From the NCBI RefSeq assembly GCF_040655075.1, contig NZ_JBFAJC010000007.1, positions 124,001 through 188,000 of the forward strand: a stretch of DNA of 64,000 nucleotides, given 5' to 3'. The translations under genes and the position numbers were made by a program. The stretch comes from Actinoallomurus sp040655075 (GTDB lineage: Bacteria > Actinomycetota > Actinomycetes > Streptosporangiales > Streptosporangiaceae). This document shows positions 41,936 to 52,947 of this stretch, piece after piece. The notes under the pieces were generated by a model. It was not told where the DNA came from. It did no database searches and saw only the letters and a list, made by a program, of their open reading frames with translations. Position 1 is the first letter of the stretch. Each line of letters starts with the position of its first letter.

Positions 41936-42487
41936 CTACTCGTGACGACGCAGTCCGTCGAGAACGACGTGGAGCAGATGCCGGGCGCGGGTGTCCCACT
42001 CGGCCTGCTCGAGGCGGGTCAGATAGCCGATGAGGAGGATGACGTCGCGGGCGTCGACGTCTGGGCGGACAGTCCCTTCGGCCTTGCCGGCGGCGAGGAG
42101 CGCGGTCAGCGCGTCGCCGATGGGGCCGAGGCCGTGGGCGGAGAGGTCCTGCCCCACCGACGCTTCGACCGCGGCGAACACCCCACGCTTGACCTCCGCG
42201 TATTCGACCACTCGGTCGAACCAGCGAGCCAGCGCGGTGAGCGGCTCGTGTTCGGCGAGCAGCGCCGGGGCCGCCGCCACGAGTTCGTCGACGTCCTCCC
42301 GGTAGACCTCGGCGAGCAGGTCCTCGCGTGTCGGGAAATGGCGGTAGAGGGTTCCCTGGCCGACCCCCGCCTGCTTCGCGATCGCGTTGAGCTTCACCTC
42401 GTCCGCGTTCGCGATGACCTCTCGTGCGACGCGGATGATCCGCGCGCGATTGTCGGCCGCGTCGGCCCGGCGGCGGGTTGAGTCCAT
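41936..42487 (-). CDS. TetR/AcrR-family repressor
   Basis: A 183-residue regulator with a TetR helix-turn-helix near residues 30-57 (LNAIAKQAGVGQGTLYRHFP). It is divergent from the SDR gene at 42583. Twin GGACA(C/T)GTGTCC palindromes in the intervening 95 bases are the likely binding sites, so it should repress the SDR gene and its own. Confidence 0.93.
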   Translation of the reverse strand: MDSTRRRADAADNRARIIRVAREVIANADEVKLNAIAKQAGVGQGTLYRHFPTREDLLAEVYREDVDELVAAAPALLAEHEPLTALARWFDRVVEYAEVKRGVFAAVEASVGQDLSAHGLGPIGDALTALLAAGKAEGTVRPDVDARDVILLIGYLTRLEQAEWDTRARHLLHVVLDGLRRHE

Positions 42488-42515
42488 CGTTCCTCTGCTC
42501 GGCGACTGGCTAAGC

Positions 42516-42559
42516 GGACACGTGTCCGGTAGTGTTCGAAGCTATGCGGACATGTGTCC
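42516..42559. promoter_or_regulatory. Twin TetR operators
   Basis: CGGACACGTGTCCG (42515-42528) is a perfect 14-base palindrome. The second copy, GGACATGTGTCC (42548-42559), differs at one base. Their starts are 32 bases apart, three helical turns, so two dimers would bind the same face. Confidence 0.8.
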
Positions 42560-42582
42560 ACTTTACTTTGGAGGGATCCCCC

Positions 42583-43323
42583 ATGCCAGCCATCAGCGGC
42601 AAGGTCGTCGCCATCACCGGAGCGAGCAGCGGCATCGGCGAGGCCACGGCGCGCCTGCTCGCCGAGCACGGCGCGGCCGTCGTCCTCGGCGCGCGCCGGA
42701 CCCAGCGCCTCGACGAGCTCGCCCAGGACATCCGCGACCGCGGCGGACGTGCCATCACCTGCGCCACCGACGTCGCTCGCCGCGAGGACCTCGAACGACT
42801 CGTCGACCGGGCCGTGGCGGAGTTCGGCCGGCTCGACGTGCTGGTAGGCAACGCCGGCATCGCCAAGATCGGGCCCATGGCCGACCTCGATGTCGACGGC
42901 TGGTCCGCGATGATCGACGTCAACCTGCGCGGGGTGCTCCATGGCATCGCCGCCGCCCTGCCCGTGTTCCGCCGGCAGGGCCAGGGCCACCTGGTGACCA
43001 CGGTGTCGACGTCCGGCCTGAAGATCGTCCCTACCCAGGCGGTCTACGCCGCGACCAAGAACGCCGTCCGCACGCTCCTGGAAGGACTGCGGCAGGAGTC
43101 GACCGATGGCGTGCTCCGGACGACCGCGGTGTCGCCGGGCTACGTCCGCACCGAACTCACCGACTCTGTCGACAACGCCGACGACCGCGAGCAGATCCGC
43201 CGCGCGATGGACGGATTCGCCATCGCGCCGGAAGCGGTCGCCCGCGCTGTCGCCTTCGCCATCGAACAGCCCCATGACGTCGAGATCGGCGAGATCACCA
43301 TCCGCCCGACCGTTCAGGGCTAG
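42583..43323 (+). CDS. Short-chain dehydrogenase/reductase (SDR)
   Basis: A 246-residue classical SDR: coenzyme loop TGASSGIGEATARLLAEHG, NAG motif VLVGNAGI, catalytic Ser in VTTVSTSGLK and the active-site Tyr-x-x-x-Lys in YAATKNAV. Arg residues after the second strand (GARRTQR) favour NADP. The end, DVEIGEITIRPT, is the usual C-terminus of the YdfG-like group. GGAGG at 42570-42574 supports ATG 42583. Regulated by the divergent TetR. Confidence 0.93.
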   Translation: MPAISGKVVAITGASSGIGEATARLLAEHGAAVVLGARRTQRLDELAQDIRDRGGRAITCATDVARREDLERLVDRAVAEFGRLDVLVGNAGIAKIGPMADLDVDGWSAMIDVNLRGVLHGIAAALPVFRRQGQGHLVTTVSTSGLKIVPTQAVYAATKNAVRTLLEGLRQESTDGVLRTTAVSPGYVRTELTDSVDNADDREQIRRAMDGFAIAPEAVARAVAFAIEQPHDVEIGEITIRPTVQG

Positions 43324-43401
43324 GGCATGTCAGTGGCGGTGGGCTTCGCGGAGCGGCAGGTCGGCCTCCGGCGCCGGGCCGCCGCGGAGCCCATGCCCCG
43401 G

Positions 43402-44007
43402 TCACTCTGGCCGGGCGAACGCCTCATGGAGGAATGAAAGGGCCTTCTCGCACTCCTGTTGGAGAGGGCCACGCATGCCTGATTCCAGCCAGAACGTGAC
43501 GGCGACACGCATCGCGTCCGTGACGGCGTGCGTGAGCACGTGGGCACGCAGTTCGGCGTCGTGGGTCCTGGGGCCGTCGGCGAGCAGGGCCGTCACGAAA
43601 TGCTCCTGGCCACCGCGCCAGACGAGCTGGAACATCCGCGCCTGAAGAGCGGGCACCGTCTGGACCAGGCGGTATCCGCGCAAGGTGCGAGCCGGATCGC
43701 CGGCGCTCAAACCGGCGAGCATCGCTCGCGCCACGAAGTCGACATCGGTCTCTCCCGGTCGGCGCTCGGCCAGCGCCTCACGGGTCGCCTCCTCGACACC
43801 CTGACCGCCGAGAAGAACGTCCTCTTTGGCCGGGAAGTATCGGTAGAACGTCCGCGGCGAGACATCGGCCACCGCCGCGATCTCCTCCACCGACACGGCC
43901 TCATACCCCTTCTCCTCGAAGAGGCGCAGAGCGACATCGAGGATCGCTTCCTGAGTGCGCTTCCTCTTGCGCGCCCGCAGGCCGGTGTCCTCGCTGCTGG
44001 CCGTCAC
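43402..44007 (-). CDS. TetR/AcrR-family regulator
   Basis: A 201-residue regulator with an N-terminal basic arm (RARKRKRTQEAILDVALRLF), recognition segment VEEIAAVADVSPRTFYRYFP and a C-terminal domain of the type seen in mycobacterial MftR-like proteins. GTG 44007 has a TGAGG stretch upstream; upstream in-frame codons are not family-like. Divergent from the SnoaL-like gene at 44060, so that gene is its likely target. Confidence 0.88.
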   Translation of the reverse strand: MTASSEDTGLRARKRKRTQEAILDVALRLFEEKGYEAVSVEEIAAVADVSPRTFYRYFPAKEDVLLGGQGVEEATREALAERRPGETDVDFVARAMLAGLSAGDPARTLRGYRLVQTVPALQARMFQLVWRGGQEHFVTALLADGPRTHDAELRAHVLTHAVTDAMRVAVTFWLESGMRGPLQQECEKALSFLHEAFARPE

Positions 44008-44059
44008 GGCCTCAGCGTAGCGATCGTTTGACACCCATGCCAACTGACAGGATTGCCAA

Positions 44060-44554
44060 ATGGCAGATGTGCCACTACTGTCCCGGGGCATGCGACTCAC
44101 CGATAAGATCGACCAATTCCACCGGGCGTACAGCGACCACGACATCGAGGGGGCGCTGGCGTACCTGGCCGAAGACGTGGTCATCCAGTTCCCGACCAGT
44201 CCGCAGGCCACTCGCGGCAAGCAGAGCATCCGGCCAGTCTGGTCGATGGTGTTCACGACCGTCATCCCCGACATTCGCCAGGAGATGCTCTCGACAGTGG
44301 CACACGGGCGATTCGCGGCCTGCGAGTTCGTCGAAACCGGAACGCTCACCGTCCCGTCCGAGGTGGCCGACCCGATGGGCCTCTCTCCGGGCGGCCGGCC
44401 CTATTCGATGAACATGGCATCGTTCTTTCATTTCGACGACGAAGGCCTCATCGACGGGATCCGCTCCTACTGGGACACCGGGACCTTCGCGGACCAGATC
44501 GGGATCGACATCGGCGTCATCCGCTCCCTGCAGGCTCGCGCCCACGCGGCATAG
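44060..44554 (+). CDS. SnoaL/NTF2-like protein
   Basis: A 164-residue cone-shaped alpha+beta barrel protein: opening helix KIDQFHRAYSDHDIEGALAY, then strands DVVIQFPTSPQATRGK, and FFHFDDEGLIDGIRSYWD, typical of the SnoaL-like polyketide cyclase/NTF2 fold. Its role may be enzymatic or ligand binding. ATG 44060 or 44090 may start it; the latter is closer to the family start. The gap to the divergent TetR contains a GCCA-AA-TGGC half palindrome. Confidence 0.8.
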   Translation: MADVPLLSRGMRLTDKIDQFHRAYSDHDIEGALAYLAEDVVIQFPTSPQATRGKQSIRPVWSMVFTTVIPDIRQEMLSTVAHGRFAACEFVETGTLTVPSEVADPMGLSPGGRPYSMNMASFFHFDDEGLIDGIRSYWDTGTFADQIGIDIGVIRSLQARAHAA

Positions 44555-44612
44555 AAGGGCACCGAGCACCGTTCCGATCCACCGGCGTCGGCACATCACC
44601 TCTGACATGCCG

Positions 44613-44643
44613 AAGGGAACCGGCCATGGTCGGTTCCCTTTTT
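44613..44643 (+). terminator. Rho-independent terminator after the SnoaL-like gene
   Basis: AAGGGAACCG (44613-44622) pairs perfectly with CGGTTCCCTT (44631-44640), followed by TTT (a run of five T including the stem). It is the best canonical terminator in the window. Confidence 0.8.
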
Positions 44644-44659
44644 CCGCTGCGCGTTTCGT

Positions 44660-45170
44660 CTAGTCGGCGCGCTCGGGCGGTCGCATGCCGTTCGTGAAAC
44701 GGTCGACCAGCGAATGCGCCAGCTGCGCGCGGTGCCCTGTGCGGTGGTCCCGGCCATCGCCTGCAGTGCGCCGTCACGGACGAGGGCGACCAGGCCGTGG
44801 GCGGCCGCCCAGGCCAGCAGTGCCAGCTCCTGCGCCGCCTCCGGCTCCTGCGGTCGCCCGCTGATGCCGGCCGTGGCCTGCCGCAGCACGGCGAACGACT
44901 GCTGCTGAGCGGCCTGCAGGTTCGGGTCGTCGGCATGGAGCTGGTCCGGGCGGAACATTAGGTCGAACAGTGCCGGATTGTCCAGGCCGAACCGGAGGTA
45001 GGCCCGTCCAAGCGCCGTGAACCGGGCGGACGCGTCCGGTCCGGCATCGGCGGCGGCGAGTGCCTCGCCGAGCCCGCGAAAGCCTGCCGCGGCGACCGCG
45101 GTCAACAGGCCGGCGCGGTCCCCGAAGTGCCACTTCGGACCCTTCAGCCACCACGCATAGCTGAGAGACG
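44660..45170 (-). pseudogene. Broken TetR-family regulator
   Basis: The minus strand holds KGPKWHFGDRAGLLTAVAAA (end of the DNA-binding domain) and then a ligand domain of the TetR_C_33/WHG type (ALGRAYLRFGLDNPALFDLM). The recognition helices before it are missing. A frameshift at about 44725-44760 puts the natural C-terminus (HRAQLAHSLVDRFTNGMRPP, stop at 44660-44662) in another frame. The gene is therefore damaged at both ends and unlikely to be functional. Confidence 0.75.
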
Positions 45171-45310
45171 GCGCCCACCGTCGGTCAGTTCGCCGTGCCT
45201 GCCCGCAGAAGACAGGAGAGCGGCGACTCTGATCTATTTCACACTAAATTTCATCTATTCCTCTACTAGAGAGGACTTATGTCGCGACGGACCGACTCGC
45301 AGAAACAGGT

Positions 45311-45345
45311 CGAGGGGGATCCGGAGCGTCTCCGGATCCCCCTCG
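45311..45345. terminator. Strong hairpin downstream of nrdJ
   Basis: CGAGGGGGATCCGGAG (45311-45326), loop CGT, CTCCGGATCCCCCTCG (45330-45345): a perfect 16-bp stem, 66 bases past the nrdJ stop. Confidence 0.7.
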
Positions 45346-45410
45346 TCACCAGGCATGATGGCCGTAGCCGATCAGCCCGGGTGTTGGATCAGCTGCAATT
45401 TGACCCGTTT

Positions 45411-48230
45411 TCAGCTGCAGCCGCTGGTGGAGCCGCAGCCCTCGCAGACGTAGCAGCTGCCCGCCGGGCGCATCTTCGTGCCGCAGGTGAGGCACAGCGG
45501 CGCGTCAGCCGTACGGCCCTGGTGGCTCTCGATCAGCTCGGTCGAGGAGTGCGCGGCCGCGGGCGGCTCGGGCTCCTTGACCTTCGGCTGCTCGACCGGG
45601 ACCGACTGGGCGAGCGACTCACGATCGACGTCGTCCTCCGTGTGGAGGGACGCCGGGTCCTGGCCCGCCGCCTGCGCGGTGCGCTCCTCGGCGGAGAAGA
45701 TCCCCAGCTCGGCGCGCGTCTCGTACGGCAGGTGGTCCAGGGCGAGGCGACGGAAGATGTAGTCCATCATCGAGGTCGCCATGCGGATGTCCGGGTCGTC
45801 GGTCATGCCCGCCGGCTCGAACCGCATGTTGGTGAACTTGTCGACCCAGGTCTCCAGCGGCACGCCGTACTGGAGGCTGATGGAGATCGCCATCGAGAAG
45901 GCGTCCATCACGCCCGCCAGGGTGGAGCCCTGCTTGCCGAGCTTGAGGAACACCTCGCCGAGCCCGTTGTCGGGGTAGCTGGAGGCGGTCATGTAGCCCT
46001 CGGCGCCGCCGACGGAGAACCGGGTGACGGTCGCGGACCGCTGCTTGGGCAGGCGGGTACGGACCGGGCCGCGCTCGACGACCGGGGCCGGCGCCTCCTC
46101 GACCTTCTGCTCGGTCTTCTTCTTGGCCACCGACAGCGGCTGGCCGACCTTGCAGTTGTCGCGGTAGATCGCGAGCGCCTTCAGGCCGAGCTTCCAGCCC
46201 TCGAAGTAGATCTTCTCGACGTCCTCGACGGTGGCCTGCTCCGGCATGTTCACGGTCTTGGAGATCGCGCCGGACAGGAACGGCTGCACCGCGGCCATCA
46301 TCCGCACGTGGCCCATCGGGCTGATGGCCCGCTCGCCCATCGCGCAGTCGAAGACCTCGTAGTGCTCGGTGCGCAGGCCGGGCGCGTCGACGACGTGACC
46401 GTGCTCGGCGATGTACTCGACGACCGCCTCGATCTGCTCCTGCTGGTAGCCGAGCTTCTTGAGGGCGCGCGGCACGGTCTGGTTGACGATCTGCATCGAG
46501 CCGCCGCCGACCAGCTTCTTGTACTTGACCAGCGCCAGGTCGGGCTCGATGCCCGTCGTGTCGCAGTCCATCATGAGGCCGATCGTGCCGGTCGGCGCGA
46601 GCAGTGACGCCTGGGCGTTGCGGTAGCCGTTCCTCTCGCCGAGCTTGAGGCACTGCTGCCACTGCTTGGTGGCCTCGAGGTGGATGGACTTGTCCATCTC
46701 GTCGAGCGTGCGGATCTCGTCGTTGGCGACGGCGTGCTTGCGCATGACGCGCTTGTGCGCCTCGGCGTTGCGGGCGTAGCCCTCGTACGTGCCGACCGCG
46801 GCCGCGAGCTCGGCGGAGCGGCGGTAGGCCACGCCGGTCATCAGCGAGGTGATGGTGCCCGCGAGCGAGCGCCCGCCCTCGGAGTCGTACGCGTGGCCGG
46901 TCGCCATCAGCAGCGCGCCGAGGTTGGCGTAGCCGATGCCGAGCTGCCGGTACGCCCGCGTCGTCTCGCCGATCTTCTCGGTCGGGAAGTCCGCGAACGT
47001 GATGGAGATGTCCATCGCGGTGATGACCAGCTCGCTGAGCTTGACGAACCGCGCGACGTCGAAGGTGTTGTCCTCGCCCAGGAACTTCAGCAGGTTGATG
47101 CTGGCCAGGTTGCAGGACGAGTTGTCCAGGCTCATGTACTCCGAGCACGGGTTGCTGGCCGTGATACGCCCGGTCTCGGGGTTCGTGTGCCAGTCGTTGA
47201 TCGTGTCGTCGTACTGGATGCCCGGGTCCGCGCACTCCCAGGCCGCCTTGGCGACCTTGCGGAACAGGCCCTTGGCGTCGACCCGCTCGATGACCTCGCC
47301 CGTACGGCGGGCGCGCAGGCCGAAGGAGTCGCCCGACTCGACCGCGCGCATGAACTCGTCGGAGACACGGACGGAGTTGTTGGCGTTCTGGTACTGGACG
47401 CTGACGATGTCCTTGCCGCCGAGGTCCATGTCGAAGCCGGCGTCGCGGAGCGCGCGGATCTTGTCCTCTTCGCGCGCCTTGGTCTCGATGAACTCCTCGA
47501 CGTCGGGGTGGTCGACGTCGAGGACGAGCATCTTCGCCGCCCTGCGGGTCGCGCCACCGGACTTGATGGTGCCCGCGGAGGCGTCGGCGCCGCGCATGAA
47601 CGACACCGGGCCGCTCGCGGTGCCGCCGGAGGACAGCAGCTCCTTGCTGGAGCGGATGCGGGAGAGGTTCACACCCGACCCGGAGCCGCCCTTGAAGATG
47701 ACGCCCTCTTCCTTGTACCAGTCCAGGATCGCCTCCATCGTGTCGTCCACCGACAGGATGAAGCAGGCGCTGACCTGCTGCGGAGAGGCCGTGCCGACGT
47801 TGAACCAGACCGGCGAGTTGAAGCTGAACACCTGGTTGACCAGGGCGTGCTTCAGCTCGTGGTCGAAGATCTCGGCGTCCTCGTCGGAGGCGAAGTAGCC
47901 CTCCTTGACGCCGGTCTCGGTGTAGACCCCGACGACCCGGTCGACCAGCTGCTTCAGGCTCCACTCGCGCTGCGGGGTCCCCACCGCGCCGCGGAAGTAC
48001 TTCGACGTGACGATGTTGACCGCGTTGACGGACCAGGACGCGGGGAACTCGACGCCCTTCTGCTCGAAGTTCACCGACCCGTCGCGCCAGTTGGTCATGA
48101 CGACGTCGCGCCGCTCCCACTTGACGTCGTCGTACGGGTGGACGCCCGGCCGCGTGAAGATGCGCTCCATCTTCACGCCCTTGCGGCTCGCCTTACCCCG
48201 TCGGGCTGAGCCGCTCACCGTCTCTGTCAT
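45411..48230 (-). CDS. nrdJ: Vitamin B12-dependent (class II) ribonucleotide reductase
   Basis: A 939-residue enzyme that reduces ribonucleotides to deoxyribonucleotides with an adenosylcobalamin-generated thiyl radical; it works with or without oxygen. Visible are the substrate-site segment TASNPCSEYMSLDNSSCNLA, with the N-x-C-x-E radical triad, the glycine-rich KGGSGSGVNLSRIRSSKELL region, and a C-terminal zinc-binding module with paired cysteines (LCLTCGTKM, CYVCEGCGSTSGC). GGGGGA precedes ATG 48230. It lies 72 bases after nrdR in one operon, so NrdR probably controls both. Confidence 0.97.
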   Translation of the reverse strand: MTETVSGSARRGKASRKGVKMERIFTRPGVHPYDDVKWERRDVVMTNWRDGSVNFEQKGVEFPASWSVNAVNIVTSKYFRGAVGTPQREWSLKQLVDRVVGVYTETGVKEGYFASDEDAEIFDHELKHALVNQVFSFNSPVWFNVGTASPQQVSACFILSVDDTMEAILDWYKEEGVIFKGGSGSGVNLSRIRSSKELLSSGGTASGPVSFMRGADASAGTIKSGGATRRAAKMLVLDVDHPDVEEFIETKAREEDKIRALRDAGFDMDLGGKDIVSVQYQNANNSVRVSDEFMRAVESGDSFGLRARRTGEVIERVDAKGLFRKVAKAAWECADPGIQYDDTINDWHTNPETGRITASNPCSEYMSLDNSSCNLASINLLKFLGEDNTFDVARFVKLSELVITAMDISITFADFPTEKIGETTRAYRQLGIGYANLGALLMATGHAYDSEGGRSLAGTITSLMTGVAYRRSAELAAAVGTYEGYARNAEAHKRVMRKHAVANDEIRTLDEMDKSIHLEATKQWQQCLKLGERNGYRNAQASLLAPTGTIGLMMDCDTTGIEPDLALVKYKKLVGGGSMQIVNQTVPRALKKLGYQQEQIEAVVEYIAEHGHVVDAPGLRTEHYEVFDCAMGERAISPMGHVRMMAAVQPFLSGAISKTVNMPEQATVEDVEKIYFEGWKLGLKALAIYRDNCKVGQPLSVAKKKTEQKVEEAPAPVVERGPVRTRLPKQRSATVTRFSVGGAEGYMTASSYPDNGLGEVFLKLGKQGSTLAGVMDAFSMAISISLQYGVPLETWVDKFTNMRFEPAGMTDDPDIRMATSMMDYIFRRLALDHLPYETRAELGIFSAEERTAQAAGQDPASLHTEDDVDRESLAQSVPVEQPKVKEPEPPAAAHSSTELIESHQGRTADAPLCLTCGTKMRPAGSCYVCEGCGSTSGCS

Positions 48231-48302
48231 GACATCCCCCTTCTCGGGCACACCAGGCCCACCTCCAGGATTACCCGTACAGCCCGCGGCGCGGGCGCCG
48301 CC

Positions 48303-48767
48303 CTAGGACAGGACGTCGCCGTCGGACGCCACGCGCAGCGATTCGATTTCCTTGGCGAAGTCGTCGAGCGTCTCGAACCCCCGGTATACGGAGGCGAATC
48401 GCAGGTACGCGACCTCGTCCAGTTCGCGGAGCGGGCCGAGGATCGCCAGCCCGATCTGGTGCGAGGGAATCTCGGCGTTTCCGGTCGCCCGGATCGCCTC
48501 CTCGACCCGCTGCCCGAGCATGGCGAGCGCGTCCTCGTTGACGGGACGGCCCTGACACGCCCGGCGCACTCCAGCGATGATCTTCTCCCGGGAGAACGGC
48601 TCGGTGACGCCACTGCGCTTGGCGACCATCATGAGGACCGTCTCCTGGGTGGTGAAGCGACGACCGCACTCTGGGCACGAGCGACGGCGCCGGATGGCGG
48701 ATCCGTCGTCGGTCGCCCGGCTGTCGATGACCCTGCTGTCGGTGTGTCGGCAGAACGGGCAGTGCAT
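48303..48767 (-). CDS. nrdR: Transcriptional repressor NrdR
   Basis: A 154-residue repressor of ribonucleotide reductase genes. The N-terminal zinc ribbon has CPFC (3-6) and CPEC (about 31-34); the ATP-cone (49-139, starting VAKRSGVTEPFSREKI) binds ATP or dATP to sense dNTP levels. Start ATG 48767. It is the first gene of the nrdRJ operon, and two NrdR-box-like sites lie 61-110 bases upstream, consistent with autoregulation. Confidence 0.98.
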   Translation of the reverse strand: MHCPFCRHTDSRVIDSRATDDGSAIRRRRSCPECGRRFTTQETVLMMVAKRSGVTEPFSREKIIAGVRRACQGRPVNEDALAMLGQRVEEAIRATGNAEIPSHQIGLAILGPLRELDEVAYLRFASVYRGFETLDDFAKEIESLRVASDGDVLS

Positions 48768-48827
48768 GCCTCCGGACTCCTCCCCTGACAGCGAGTCACG
48801 CGTCTTCTACGCGAACCTCACCTTGTA

Positions 48828-48876
48828 ACCACAACTTATGGTGAACTACATCCATGTAACTACTAGATGTTGTGGT
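48828..48876. promoter_or_regulatory. Two NrdR-box-like sites
   Basis: Box 1 at 48828-48843 (ACCACAACTTATGGTG) and box 2 at 48861-48876, which reads ACCACAACATCTAGTA on the other strand. The two share ACCACAAC and start 33 bases apart, about three helical turns, as known tandem NrdR boxes do. Confidence 0.65.
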
Positions 48877-49232
48877 CCAACCGTAGAGCCCGACCGAGGG
48901 CATCGCAACCCACATGAGGCACCCGGCGCGAAGAGCCCGCCTACGAGGAGATCCGCGGCCCCCACCGGCGTGTCGCGCCCTCCGCCGGACGCGACGATCC
49001 GCCGCCATGGCACGCCTCACCCTCATCGACCTGCGGAGACGCCGCCGACGGCCGGAACGGTGAAGTGGATCACATTGCGCCGGCGCTTTCGCGCGGGCGC
49101 ACCCCTGACTCCCAAGCCTGCCATGTCCCGCCCGGGCACACGACGGCGACCACCCCCTTCGGAGCGCCGCCCGTACGACAGTGGCCCGGCGATGACATCC
49201 GCCCTTCACCAACGGCCGGACAGGAATTATTA

Positions 49233-49306
49233 TCGAACACATGTACGAGCTAAAGCCGACATAGGCCCGGACCGTAAAATTCCACATTTTTCGAACACCT
49301 GTTTGA
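49233..49306. promoter_or_regulatory. Two SOS boxes upstream of lexA
   Basis: TCGAACACATGTACGA (49233-49248) and TCGAACACCTGTTTGA (49291-49306) each fit the actinobacterial LexA site TCGAAC-N4-GTTCGA with one mismatch in the right half. They are 90-163 bases ahead of the lexA start. The whole space 48768-49395 contains no gene. Confidence 0.8.
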
Positions 49307-49395
49307 TCATTTCCCGGAGAAGCGATAACGTCCCTCTACGGGAGTGAAATACCGGCGGCCGCGCGTCACCGCAGAAGACATCCATCGGAGACACC

Positions 49396-50100
49396 ATGAG
49401 CAAGGTTCGGGAAATGCCGGACGGCCCAGGCGACGAGAGCGGGCTGACGGTCCGCCAGCGCAAGGTGCTGGAGGTGATCAGGGACTCGGTCCAGCGGCGC
49501 GGCTACCCGCCCTCGATGCGCGAGATCGGCGAGGCCGTCGGGCTGACCAGCACCTCGAGCGTCTCCCACCAGCTCCGGACACTGCAGCGCAAGGGCTTCC
49601 TGCTGCGCGACCCGAACCGGCCGCGCGCGGTGGTCGTCCGCATGCCCGGATCCTCGGCGGTCGCCACCGAGTCCGAGCACGAGGCGTACGAGATCACCAA
49701 CGGCCAGGAGGCCTCGGCGCGCCCCGCCCCCGCGTACGTCCCGCTCGTCGGCCGCATCGCCGCCGGTGGCCCGATCCTCGCCGAGGAGGCCGTCGAGGAC
49801 GTCTTCGCGCTGCCGCGACAGCTCGTCGGCGAGGGCACGCACTTCCTGCTGAACGTCACCGGTGACTCGATGATCGAGGCCGCCATCGCCGACGGCGACT
49901 GGGTCGTCGTACGTCAGCAGCCCGTCGCGGAGAACGGCGACATCGTCGCCGCGATGATCGACGGCGAGGCCACCGTCAAGACCCTCAAGCGGCGCGACGA
50001 CAAGGTCTGGCTGATGCCGCACAACCCGGCGTACGACCCGATCCCCGGCGACGACGCCACGATCCTCGGTCGCGTGGTGGCGGTCCTGCGCAAGATGTGA
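49396..50100 (+). CDS. lexA: SOS repressor LexA
   Basis: A 234-residue repressor. Winged-helix domain (about 15-85): LTVRQRKVLEVIRDSVQRRG and STSSVSHQLRTLQRKGFLLR. The self-cleavage site is the Ala-Gly in GRIAAGGPILAEE, and the catalytic Ser and Lys lie in VTGDSMIEAAIADGD and GEATVKTLKRR. RecA filaments trigger cleavage on DNA damage. The ATG at 49396 follows a GGAGA site; two SOS boxes upstream indicate autorepression. Divergent from nrdRJ, convergent with leuS. Confidence 0.98.
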   Translation: MSKVREMPDGPGDESGLTVRQRKVLEVIRDSVQRRGYPPSMREIGEAVGLTSTSSVSHQLRTLQRKGFLLRDPNRPRAVVVRMPGSSAVATESEHEAYEITNGQEASARPAPAYVPLVGRIAAGGPILAEEAVEDVFALPRQLVGEGTHFLLNVTGDSMIEAAIADGDWVVVRQQPVAENGDIVAAMIDGEATVKTLKRRDDKVWLMPHNPAYDPIPGDDATILGRVVAVLRKM

Positions 50101-50102
50101 TC

Positions 50103-50142
50103 CCACCCGGGTCGGCGGCCAGGGGGGCACCGACCCGGGTGG
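50103..50142. terminator. Bidirectional terminator between lexA and leuS
   Basis: CCACCCGGGTCGG (50103-50115) pairs perfectly with CCGACCCGGGTGG (50130-50142); 13-bp stem, 14-base loop. Confidence 0.7.
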
Positions 50143-50151
50143 ATTCGCCCG

Positions 50152-52617
<2,466 letters not shown>

Positions 52618-52947
52618 GGATTCCTCGTCTGATTCGCACGGCTTCGGCTGGCGGTGAACCGTGCCCCTTGCATGAGAACGCCCCTCACGCAGGAGGGGCT
52701 GCCGCGTCGACGTCTCGGGTCAACGCGGCCGGCTGAGGAGCAGCCGAGATCGCATACCTCAAGACTATCGCAGACGCAAGGACACCGGGCGATTTGTGGT
52801 CACCGAGCGAACACGGCAGGGAAGGGGGGCCGCTGATCCCGGCTTCCGCGGGTCTCTCCCGGTCTCCCGCGACCCGGATCAGAGTCTCGGCGGGCCGACC
52901 GGCTCCTTCTTCGGCGACGACGGCCCACTCCCCTGGTGACGCCGGCG
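52618..52947 (-). other. leuS leader region with a hairpin
   Basis: 330 bases without a gene. A stem GCCCCTC (52680-52686) with GAGGGGC (52693-52699) around six bases lies 63-82 bases ahead of the leuS start. I find no T-box core (GGGTGG-x-ACCGCG), and no clear leader peptide with a run of Leu codons. Confidence 0.45.

Noticed and set aside
48768..48830. Cobalamin riboswitch ahead of nrdRJ
   Set aside because: NrdJ uses B12, so I looked for a B12 box and the long structured leader. The leader is too short and shows neither; only NrdR-like boxes are present.
52618..52790. T-box riboswitch ahead of leuS
   Set aside because: No antiterminator core (GGGTGG-x-ACCGCG) or specifier loop could be found in the leader.
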